Shown here: piece by piece, positions 45,548-53,922 of the stretch | Numbering within the stretch: position 1 is the stretch's first letter | Layout of the letters: every line of letters begins with the position of its first letter | Assembly: GCA_022827055.1 (NCBI GenBank) | Contig: JAJDTR010000052.1 | Coordinates: 47,525-111,524, forward strand | Source: Candidatus Poribacteria bacterium | GTDB taxonomy: Bacteria; Poribacteria; WGA-4E; JAJDTR01 | Direction of reading: 5' to 3' | Length of the DNA: 64,000 nt | Program-made: the position numbers and the translations under genes | Notes under the pieces: model-generated | Databases searched by the model: none | What the model was told of the DNA's origin: nothing | What the model saw: the letters and a program-made list of their open reading frames with translations, nothing else

Positions 45548-48500
45548 ATGCGTATAAGTATGAATATTGATTACTATAGCGCTTTGAAAAGGCTAACAAT
45601 AACGCGTCACGCACGTACTGTGTCTTGTCTTATCCTTTACCTGACCGTGCTTAGTTTCGCCACACTCACGGTAGCGTCATCTCCCGATTGGCTCCCTGAA
45701 GTACATGCGCCTACATTGACAAATCCGCTCCTTAGCGACCGGGTTTCGTCAGTGGAAATGAATTCGTATTATGTATGGGTTGGTACCGACCGAGGCGTTA
45801 GCCGTTATGACAAAGTCAAACGTCAGTGGGAAAACTTCACGATTGCCGATGGGCTTGCCAACAATGACGTGTTGGCGATTGCACTAGACGGGAAAGAGGT
45901 CTGGATTGGCACGAGAGGAGGCGTTAGCCGATACAATACCGTGATGGACGAATGGAGGCAATACATGCCCCATGATGGATTAGCCGATCGCACAGTAACC
46001 TGTATTGCCGTCGATTCAAGGTTTGTTTGGTTTGGCACGCCGAAGGGGCTCTCACGCTACGACAAAGAAACAAACACGTGGGCGCGAAAGCAAAAGGCGG
46101 ACGGGCTCGCCGGCGATAGGGTGAAAAAGACTGCGGTCGATGCCGACTATCTTTGGGTAGCAACCGAAACGGGAGTATCCAGATATGATAAACTCACAGA
46201 TTCGTGGAGCAACTACGACAAGGAAGGCGGACTTGTTGACAATGATGTAAGTGCTATTGCAGCCAATGAGGATGCAGTTTGGTTCGGTACAGAGAACAAA
46301 GGGATCAGTCTCTATGATGTGCGGAATTCCGAGTTTGCTCGCACATACACAAAGAGAGATCGATTGACTAGTGATCAGATTCGTTCGCTCGTAATGGATG
46401 GGACATCGCTGTGGATTGGCATGGCCGACGGCGGCGCGCAGCAGTATATCCTGTCCGTTAACGCATGGAGGCAATATACGACGGAAGATGGTTTGCCTTC
46501 GAATCATATCACCGCAATCGCGGCGGATGGGAACGTGGTGTGGTTCGGCACGCACGAACACGGGGTGGTACGACTCGATTTACGTAGTGATGAGTGGACG
46601 AGGTATGGAGAAATACTGGCGCTCAGCGACAATGATGTAAAGAGCTTACTAGCCACGAAATCGAAGGTTTGGGTTGGAACACGGAATGGCCTCAATGAAT
46701 ACAGAATAGGAAAATCTTCGCTCGATTGGCGTACGATTAGCAAAGCGGACGGATTAGCCGATAGCTACATCACTGGTGTTGCGGATAGTGGTGACGCGCT
46801 CTGGGTGGGCACGCCAAGAGGACTAGGAGTGCGTTATGGAACTGGAAAATGGCAATTCTATAACGCCGCAAATGGGTTGGCTGACGATTTTGTCACATGC
46901 CTTACGTGGGACAAATCACGCGCTCAACTTTGGGTGGGAACGAGAGATGGCATTTCGACGCACCATCCGCTTACGGATTCGTGGAATTCACATTCCGGCG
47001 AACTCGATAATCTCGGCTGGGTAAACGACATTCTACTCACCGAGGAGTTTATATGGATTGCAACCTCGGAGGGACTCACCTATTTCGATCGGTCAACCGA
47101 AACTTCTCCGACGCTTAAACACGTGGGTCGCTTACGCGGCAATTGGGTAAATGCGATTTCATTCAGCGGCGACTCCTTCTGGGTCGGAACGAGAATGGGA
47201 TTGATGAGATTGAAAGATATATCAGATCCGAAAGCTACGAAATCGCCTCACCCGCCGGCGGAAGCGACGTCGGAAAAGCCGTCAAGCAGGCTGGATACGC
47301 GCTTTGACGTGGAGTTTCCCCTGCCTGTTCCTCACTTCGTTCGTCTCATCACTCACGCCAATGTCGTCACGCTTGAGGCTGCCGGTGAAGAAATCTGGCT
47401 TGGTACTCCAAACGGTTTGGCAACATACGATTTGAACGCCGATAGATGGACAGTCCACACACGGGAGAGCACGAACAGCGATCTTGCTGCGAATAATGTT
47501 ACAGCCATTTCAATCACTGAGCCTGCCGTGTGGATTGGGACGATTGGCGGTGTGAGCCGTTTCGACAGAGAAACGCAGCAGTGGACACGGCATGTTGCAT
47601 CGAAAACCACCGAGGTTTTACACGCAAATCGGGTCGCCCATCTCCAAGAAGATGGGAATTTCATTTGGTTCGGTAATTGGAAGGACACATCCGAAGGGGC
47701 AATCGGCCAGTATAATCGAGTCACGGAGAATTTTCGATTCTTCAGCAAGGAGGACCTTCCACTCCAGCCAAATGCGCCGCCCATTACCATCGTCCATGGA
47801 ATTACGACCGATGATGAAACCGTCTGGTTCGGCACCAACGCCGGGCTTTTGCGTTACGACAGACTCAGCGACACATGGCGTCACTACGCCATGCGAGATG
47901 GTTTGCCAAACAATGAAATATGGAGTGTCACGCTCGACGGAGACCATATCTGGACGCTCCACATTGGGGGCGTGGTTGGCCGCCTTTTTATAGAGGGAGA
48001 CCGTTGGCAACACTGGGAAATCTCGCCAAGTGCAATTTGGAGCACTTTAGGGACGATTGCCGTAGATTCCGAATATGTTTGGGTTTCCACTGCTTGGGAA
48101 GGAATCAAACGGTTTGATAAATCGACCGAAACGTGGGAAACCTTTTCTCAGCGAGATGGTCTTGGCCACGGTGAGACCAACGACATACTCATTGATGACA
48201 ATTATGTCTGGATAACAGCTTGGGGTGACGCCTCTCGGTACAATCGGCGTACCGAGGAGTGGGAGAGCCTTTCCGAACACCGGGTCACTTCACGCGTAAC
48301 GTTTGGCATTCAATCCGGAATTGATGGGTTTTGGATGTTGCACGCTTGGACCGATTGGGGGGACCCAATCGCTTCCAAATACCATTATAGCATTCAATCG
48401 TGGTCAGAACTGAAAACGCCTAGAATCAGTCGTGGAAAATATTACCGGGAGTGGTTTGGGGCAGCAATGCAGCTTGTGGAGACTCCGGAAAACGTCTGGT

Positions 48501-49654
48501 TGGCAACACAATCAACCGGCATCGGACGATACAACAAAGCCACCAAGGACTGGAGGTTCTTGAACTATGAGACAGGACTTCCTCACGACCAGCTAGCCGA
48601 GGATTCGATGGTGGTGGACGATGATTACGTTTGGGTCGGCAACAACGGAGGATTGTCCCGTTATGACAAGCGAACAGAGTCGTGGACGACGTTTATTGCC
48701 TCGCGTACGTCTAGCGCGATCGGTCCAGGAAAGGTTTTAGCGATTGCAGCTGACAACCGGTATCTCTGGGTAGGTACACCTAACGGTTTACATCGTTATG
48801 ATAAGGAAAAGAATCAATGGACCCGTCACCAGTATAGGGGGGATTGGGCTTGGGGTGTAAAAAACCTAACTGTTGATGAGAAATATCTCTGGCTGGGTAC
48901 TGACGGAGGATTACGACGGTATGATAAAGCGGCCGATACATGGGAAGAGTACACGGTGAAGAACGGTTTGCCCTCCAACATTGTGCGCGATATCGACGTT
49001 GAAGGTTACGATTTGTGGGTCGCGACGGACAGTGGAACCGCCATATTCAACCGTCTATCGGATGATCCAAATTCGTGGGAAACGCACTCGCACACTCTTG
49101 AGATTGAGACAATGGGGGACGAGCGTCAATACGCGCACACGCTTCTGAGTAATGACGTTCGCTGCGTAACAGTAGCTAAAGATTTCGTCTGGTTCGGCAC
49201 GGATGAAGGCGTATGTCGATATAACCGAGAGAATGAAACGTGGGCGACGATTCTAACGAAGGAAGACTTGAATGTCGAAGACATCAGCACCATTGCCACT
49301 GACGGCAACATCATCTGGTTTGGCACAAATCGAGGAGTAACCAAGTACGATATCGTATCAAAAGACACGATTCGCATCACACCCTCGGACGGGTTGGCAA
49401 GCCATATCGTGACGTGTATTGCCGTCATTGGCACGGAGATTTGGTTTGGTTCTGCCAACTCGGGCGCGACGCGATACGACAAAGTCACAGGAGAATGGAA
49501 AATCTTCAATGTCGAGCACGGGCTAATCCACAATAGCGTCCGAGCGATTGCAAGTGACGGCGAACAGATCTGGTTTGGAACAGAGCTTGGTCTGTGCCGC
49601 TACAATCGCCGCGTGGGAACTTGGACGAGTTATGCAGAGGCATTCAGTAATTGA
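45548..49654 (+). CDS. Giant beta-propeller secreted protein, second of three paralogues
   Basis: 1368 aa. A Sec signal peptide with an extended basic region has its hydrophobic core at about residues 25-41; cleavage is likely near T-V-A-S (about 44). No lipobox, unlike the first paralogue. Again 29 propeller units of the V-W-x-G-T-x-x-G-x-S-R-Y-D type, with the aberrant unit 15 (I-W-F-G-N-W-K-D-T-S-E-G) and an irregular unit 20 (F-W-M-L-H-A-W-T-D-W-G). A proline- and serine-rich linker separates units 12 and 13 (around residues 560-585). A shared landmark near unit 25 (D-D-P-N-S-W-E-T) is found in all three proteins. No kinase or transmembrane domain. The third paralogue follows after 90 nt. 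Confidence 0.87.
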   Translation: MRISMNIDYYSALKRLTITRHARTVSCLILYLTVLSFATLTVASSPDWLPEVHAPTLTNPLLSDRVSSVEMNSYYVWVGTDRGVSRYDKVKRQWENFTIADGLANNDVLAIALDGKEVWIGTRGGVSRYNTVMDEWRQYMPHDGLADRTVTCIAVDSRFVWFGTPKGLSRYDKETNTWARKQKADGLAGDRVKKTAVDADYLWVATETGVSRYDKLTDSWSNYDKEGGLVDNDVSAIAANEDAVWFGTENKGISLYDVRNSEFARTYTKRDRLTSDQIRSLVMDGTSLWIGMADGGAQQYILSVNAWRQYTTEDGLPSNHITAIAADGNVVWFGTHEHGVVRLDLRSDEWTRYGEILALSDNDVKSLLATKSKVWVGTRNGLNEYRIGKSSLDWRTISKADGLADSYITGVADSGDALWVGTPRGLGVRYGTGKWQFYNAANGLADDFVTCLTWDKSRAQLWVGTRDGISTHHPLTDSWNSHSGELDNLGWVNDILLTEEFIWIATSEGLTYFDRSTETSPTLKHVGRLRGNWVNAISFSGDSFWVGTRMGLMRLKDISDPKATKSPHPPAEATSEKPSSRLDTRFDVEFPLPVPHFVRLITHANVVTLEAAGEEIWLGTPNGLATYDLNADRWTVHTRESTNSDLAANNVTAISITEPAVWIGTIGGVSRFDRETQQWTRHVASKTTEVLHANRVAHLQEDGNFIWFGNWKDTSEGAIGQYNRVTENFRFFSKEDLPLQPNAPPITIVHGITTDDETVWFGTNAGLLRYDRLSDTWRHYAMRDGLPNNEIWSVTLDGDHIWTLHIGGVVGRLFIEGDRWQHWEISPSAIWSTLGTIAVDSEYVWVSTAWEGIKRFDKSTETWETFSQRDGLGHGETNDILIDDNYVWITAWGDASRYNRRTEEWESLSEHRVTSRVTFGIQSGIDGFWMLHAWTDWGDPIASKYHYSIQSWSELKTPRISRGKYYREWFGAAMQLVETPENVWLATQSTGIGRYNKATKDWRFLNYETGLPHDQLAEDSMVVDDDYVWVGNNGGLSRYDKRTESWTTFIASRTSSAIGPGKVLAIAADNRYLWVGTPNGLHRYDKEKNQWTRHQYRGDWAWGVKNLTVDEKYLWLGTDGGLRRYDKAADTWEEYTVKNGLPSNIVRDIDVEGYDLWVATDSGTAIFNRLSDDPNSWETHSHTLEIETMGDERQYAHTLLSNDVRCVTVAKDFVWFGTDEGVCRYNRENETWATILTKEDLNVEDISTIATDGNIIWFGTNRGVTKYDIVSKDTIRITPSDGLASHIVTCIAVIGTEIWFGSANSGATRYDKVTGEWKIFNVEHGLIHNSVRAIASDGEQIWFGTELGLCRYNRRVGTWTSYAEAFSN

Positions 49655-49744
49655 AGGATGACATTTGAGCCGTTGCACTCATTAGGTAGCATCCTCTCAC
49701 AGAATGCCTAACCTAATTATTTGGGGACGACCTATAACGATAGA

Positions 49745-52700
49745 ATGAGAAAACAAGCACAAATTATATCGTGCATCATGTTTTGCGTGTTTGGATACGC
49801 AATCTTTGTGCTTCATCAGCGCTCGATTGCCCCGAGTGCAGCTCAAATCTATCATCAAGAGCAGCAGTCGGTTATGGACCAGAAGGCAAGTACCCAAGCA
49901 AAAACCGAGGAAAGATTAGCCAGCGACAACGTCCGCTGTATTGATGCAAATCGCGGGAATATTTGGGTTGGAACCGATCGGGGCGTGAGTATTTTTCATG
50001 AAGCGGATAACCGCTGGACAAAGCTGGATCGAGAGGATGGTCTGATCTCCGATGATGTTACCGACATAGCTGTTGATAACACAATTATTTGGATCGGTAC
50101 GCGCATTGGGCTTAACCGGTATGACGCGAAAACTGGAGCATGGAAAAAATTTCAGAAGCGTGAAGGTTTGACTCACAATCACGTCAATGCGGTTGCAGTT
50201 GACGGGCACCACGTCTGGGTCGGAACCGAAGGTGGTATCTCACGTTATGATACCTCTACCGGCGCTTGGGCGTCGTTGATCGAAAAAGAGAAGAAAGGGC
50301 TTAACGTAATCACCGCCATTGCGGCGGATACCGAGTATGTTTGGTTCGGCACGGAGGGTGGACTGAAGCGCTATGACAAAGCCAAGGATGCATGGAACAC
50401 ATACACGGAGGAAGAGGGATTGGCAGACAACCGTGTGGTATGCGTTGGGCTCAGTCCAGATGCCGTTTGGGTCGGCATGGAGAATTCCGGTGTAACCAGG
50501 TTTAGCATCGCCAATCAGACCTTTACCGAGAGCCACGACAAAACAACCGTTTTGGAGAGCGACTACATCGAAGCGATCGTCGTTGACGGCGATAGTGTTT
50601 GGTTCGGTTCAGCCGACCGTGGAATTCGACGTTACCTTACAACGGTCGACACTTGGTTCAAATACACGGCTGAGGAGAGTCTAGTTAGCGATCATATTTC
50701 AGACTTGAAAAGCAGTGGCCAATACATCTGGATTGGTACAGCCGAAGACGGGTTAGGGAGATTTGACAAATCGAACACGTCATGGCGTTGGTATGCCAGA
50801 AAGGATAGACTTGCATCGAACCAGATTCATGATTTAGCTAGGTCAGGCACCACCGTATGGATTGGTACAAACCGAGGACTTAGCCACTATGACCCTATCA
50901 ACGACATTTGGACGACATATACCAAAGCGGACGGACTTGTCACGAACTACATCACTTCTGTTGCGATTGACCGCACGAACAATTTAACATGGATTGGTAC
51001 CCCGCTTGGATTGGGGGTTCGTCAAGACAATCGTTGGAGGTTCTTTACGCAGCGAAACGGTTTGGCGAACGATTTTGTAACAGACGTGAGCATCTTCGAC
51101 GAACAGGTGTGGGCTGCCACACGAAGCGGGCTCACGGTGTTGCAGTTGACGACTGAGAAGCGTCAACCGCGTATTAAATCTTATCTCCGAGATCGCTGGG
51201 TGACCTCTACTCTCCGACTTGACGACGATCTCTGGGCAGGGACAACGGCGGGACTGTATCACAAATCGTCAGAGATGGAAGTGTTTGAACCTTATCCGAC
51301 GATTGGTGATTACGTCAACACATTAGCACAGGGATTGGAAGGCGAGTTGCTCGCGGGTACACGAAACGGGTTATGGATAATTGAAGATGATGCCGCGCTT
51401 CACATTACGGAGGGGTTGCCAAACCGGAATGTGAGGTCTATTGTCGCAGATAATGGCGTGATGTGGGTTGGTACCCCCGGCGGAGTTGGTCGCTTCGAGG
51501 ACCACCTTGAGGGGCCGCGGATATTCACCATGGAATCGGATGGATTGCTGCACAACAACGTACGCAGTATCGCTCTCGGCGGCGACAGGGTGTTTTTCGG
51601 TACGGATGCAGGGCTTGCCATCCGAGATGAATCGGCAGACCGATGGGATTACCATAAACCTTATCACGGCGTGGACATTTTGCGGGAAGATGGCATTCGC
51701 TGGATGGGGCAAGACGGTAATTATCTTTGGGTTCTCAACTGGTCGGCGTCGCCAAACGGTGCCATTCTGAAGTTTGATCGGCGGACGGACACTTGGATGA
51801 CTTATACTAAAGAATCGCTACCACTCTCTGGCAATCCTTCATTCATCACGGACGTGCGACGCATAGCGGTAGGAGTGGATGATGTTTGGTTTACAACCGA
51901 CAATGGGATGCTTCACTACAATAAGCGACTCGATACATGGAAGCACTTGACACTCAATCGCCGCACCGAAGAGGTTGCGGTTAATTCATCTGACGGAGTT
52001 TGGGTCTCGCTGCGCGGAGGAGGCGGTGCACATTACGATACGCGAACCGGACAATGGGAGACATTCTACGTCGTTGAGCCGGGCGATGGCGGACGGGTTC
52101 AGTCTGTTGCGTGTACGACTGATTATGTTTGGTTCGGAACAGGCGAACACGGTATCCGGAGATACGATTGGCGCACGAAAACATGGATGGCGTACACAGA
52201 AGCGCATGGACTGGCTTCTCGACAGGCATACTGGCTCGCAGCTGATGGAGAAGATGTGTGGACCGGCGGCGGGAACGCCTATTCTTGGGTCACAGATCGA
52301 GAGCGTCAAGGTGTTAGTCGTTACCGCGCAGATGGGGACAAGTGGATTATCTACAACGAGCGAGCGGGGCTTCGGGCGCTAGGCTTGGTATCCGGACATA
52401 GGGGCAACCGGTACATGTGGAGCTATGGGTGGAGTGGAATTGACCGATACGATCGTACTACCGGGACATGGAGTTCCTTTACTCGAGAGGGCGGAATGCC
52501 GATTGGTTGGGGTAAAGTGGAAGCTGTGGCGGAAGATGGTGCATCCTTTTGGGTTGGCACGAGCGAAAACGGCGTCTTTAGACATTTTGAGGCTTCGGGA
52601 GCATGGCTAAATTTCGGAACCGAAGACGGTTTGGCAAGCAATGAGATTCGTAATTACGGTATCAAGGTAGATCCCGAGTATGCGTGGGTTGGTACAGCGA

Positions 52701-53785
52701 ATGGACTGGGCCGCTACAACAAGGTGAATGACATTTGGACGACCTTCGTAAAACAAGAAACGTTAGCGAGCCGCCGTGTTGCGGCTGTGGCGGTGGACGA
52801 GCGATACGTTTGGGCAGGAACACAACGTGGATTGAGTCGTTACGACAAAAAATATGACACCTGGCGGCATTTCGAGAAGGTGATGAAGGAGGACGAAAAC
52901 GGCGAGGAGGAGGCGGACGAATCGGAGGAAGAGGAAGGGGATGAGAGAGAGGAGGAAATCAGTGAATTAGTCGACAACAATGTCGTTGATTTGTCGGTCG
53001 GAAAGCGTTATGTGTGGATTGCTACCGAAGGCGGGGTCGGTAGATATGATAAAATCGCCGACAGGTTCGATGCGTATACGGAGGAGAATCATTTGCCGAG
53101 CGTGGATATCCGCGCGATCGGCGAGAACCGCACTGATGTTTGGATTGGCACAAAGAACGGCGTCAGCAAGCATAATATTCTCTCCGACGATCCAAACGCT
53201 TGGGAAACTTACAACGCCGCAATCGAAATCACCCCGACAGTGGCCCGGAAATACACCAAGAGCCTGAAAAGCGATGATGTTCGTTGCCTGGCGGTCGACA
53301 ACGATCGCGTCTGGATTGGTACGAAAACGGGAGTTTCCGCGTATGATTTTAACCAGAGGACGTGGCAAACCTTTACTCAGAGCGACGGCCTCGCCAGCCA
53401 GGAGGTGAGTTGTATCGGCATTGACAGGACTCACGTGTGGTTCGGAAGCGGACACGGCGCGACTACTTACGACACGGCTAACGGGACTTGGCGTGTTTAT
53501 ACGAAAGAGGACGGGTTAGGATCGGATTTAATCACGTCTATCGCCATCAGCGACACGGCGATTTGGTTCGGTACATTTGACAATGGGGTGACCGTGTTGA
53601 CTAAAGCAACAGGTGAGTTCACGATTCTTGCCATGGCAGATGGATTACCACACAACGGTGTTATGTCAATAGCAATGGATGGCGAATTCGTTTGGATAGG
53701 CACCCACGGCGGTTTAACTCGGTACGACACGCTTTCGAAGACTTTGACCGTTTTCACCGAGCATTTCGACCACGATGGAATATGA
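49745..53785 (+). CDS. Giant beta-propeller protein, third of three paralogues
   Basis: 1346 aa from ATG 49745; a TTG at 49721 would add 8 residues ahead of the signal. The hydrophobic segment at residues 7-24 is a signal peptide or signal anchor. 29 propeller units match those of the two upstream paralogues one for one, with unit 15 written L-W-V-L-N-W-S-A-S-P-N-G. A run of about 30 mostly Glu/Asp residues is inserted between units 23 and 24 (DNA 52880-52965), absent from the other two. Ends with TGA. The barrel-like gene follows after 137 nt. No enzyme motif is seen. Confidence 0.86.
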   Translation: MRKQAQIISCIMFCVFGYAIFVLHQRSIAPSAAQIYHQEQQSVMDQKASTQAKTEERLASDNVRCIDANRGNIWVGTDRGVSIFHEADNRWTKLDREDGLISDDVTDIAVDNTIIWIGTRIGLNRYDAKTGAWKKFQKREGLTHNHVNAVAVDGHHVWVGTEGGISRYDTSTGAWASLIEKEKKGLNVITAIAADTEYVWFGTEGGLKRYDKAKDAWNTYTEEEGLADNRVVCVGLSPDAVWVGMENSGVTRFSIANQTFTESHDKTTVLESDYIEAIVVDGDSVWFGSADRGIRRYLTTVDTWFKYTAEESLVSDHISDLKSSGQYIWIGTAEDGLGRFDKSNTSWRWYARKDRLASNQIHDLARSGTTVWIGTNRGLSHYDPINDIWTTYTKADGLVTNYITSVAIDRTNNLTWIGTPLGLGVRQDNRWRFFTQRNGLANDFVTDVSIFDEQVWAATRSGLTVLQLTTEKRQPRIKSYLRDRWVTSTLRLDDDLWAGTTAGLYHKSSEMEVFEPYPTIGDYVNTLAQGLEGELLAGTRNGLWIIEDDAALHITEGLPNRNVRSIVADNGVMWVGTPGGVGRFEDHLEGPRIFTMESDGLLHNNVRSIALGGDRVFFGTDAGLAIRDESADRWDYHKPYHGVDILREDGIRWMGQDGNYLWVLNWSASPNGAILKFDRRTDTWMTYTKESLPLSGNPSFITDVRRIAVGVDDVWFTTDNGMLHYNKRLDTWKHLTLNRRTEEVAVNSSDGVWVSLRGGGGAHYDTRTGQWETFYVVEPGDGGRVQSVACTTDYVWFGTGEHGIRRYDWRTKTWMAYTEAHGLASRQAYWLAADGEDVWTGGGNAYSWVTDRERQGVSRYRADGDKWIIYNERAGLRALGLVSGHRGNRYMWSYGWSGIDRYDRTTGTWSSFTREGGMPIGWGKVEAVAEDGASFWVGTSENGVFRHFEASGAWLNFGTEDGLASNEIRNYGIKVDPEYAWVGTANGLGRYNKVNDIWTTFVKQETLASRRVAAVAVDERYVWAGTQRGLSRYDKKYDTWRHFEKVMKEDENGEEEADESEEEEGDEREEEISELVDNNVVDLSVGKRYVWIATEGGVGRYDKIADRFDAYTEENHLPSVDIRAIGENRTDVWIGTKNGVSKHNILSDDPNAWETYNAAIEITPTVARKYTKSLKSDDVRCLAVDNDRVWIGTKTGVSAYDFNQRTWQTFTQSDGLASQEVSCIGIDRTHVWFGSGHGATTYDTANGTWRVYTKEDGLGSDLITSIAISDTAIWFGTFDNGVTVLTKATGEFTILAMADGLPHNGVMSIAMDGEFVWIGTHGGLTRYDTLSKTLTVFTEHFDHDGI

Positions 53786-53836
53786 GGCGTAATTGTCTGA
53801 AGTGTGTGAGCAGCATAATTCGATACGTTTTACCAA

Positions 53837-53859
53837 AGGAGTTGGGTGTCCCAACTCCT
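53837..53859. repeat. Perfect 10-bp palindrome (AGGAGTTGGG / CCCAACTCCT)
   Basis: Two 10-nt arms (53837-53846 and 53850-53859) are separated by TGT. No T run follows. GTGTCCCAA of the right arm recurs at 53874-53882. It sits between the third propeller gene and the barrel gene and may be a dispersed mini-element or an mRNA-processing hairpin. Confidence 0.5.
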
Positions 53860-53922
53860 ACAGATGTTGGAGCGTGTCCCAATTCAACGAGCACTGTCTC
53901 TGCCTCTATTATAGGAGATTAG

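Noticed and set aside
41290..53785. Hybrid two-component sensor kinases
   Set aside because: The propeller repeats resemble their sensor domains, but none of the three proteins has a Y_Y_Y domain, transmembrane pair, histidine kinase or receiver.
41290..53785. DNA tandem repeats or CRISPR-like array
   Set aside because: The repetition is at protein level; the DNA of the units has diverged, and no short identical repeats with spacers occur.
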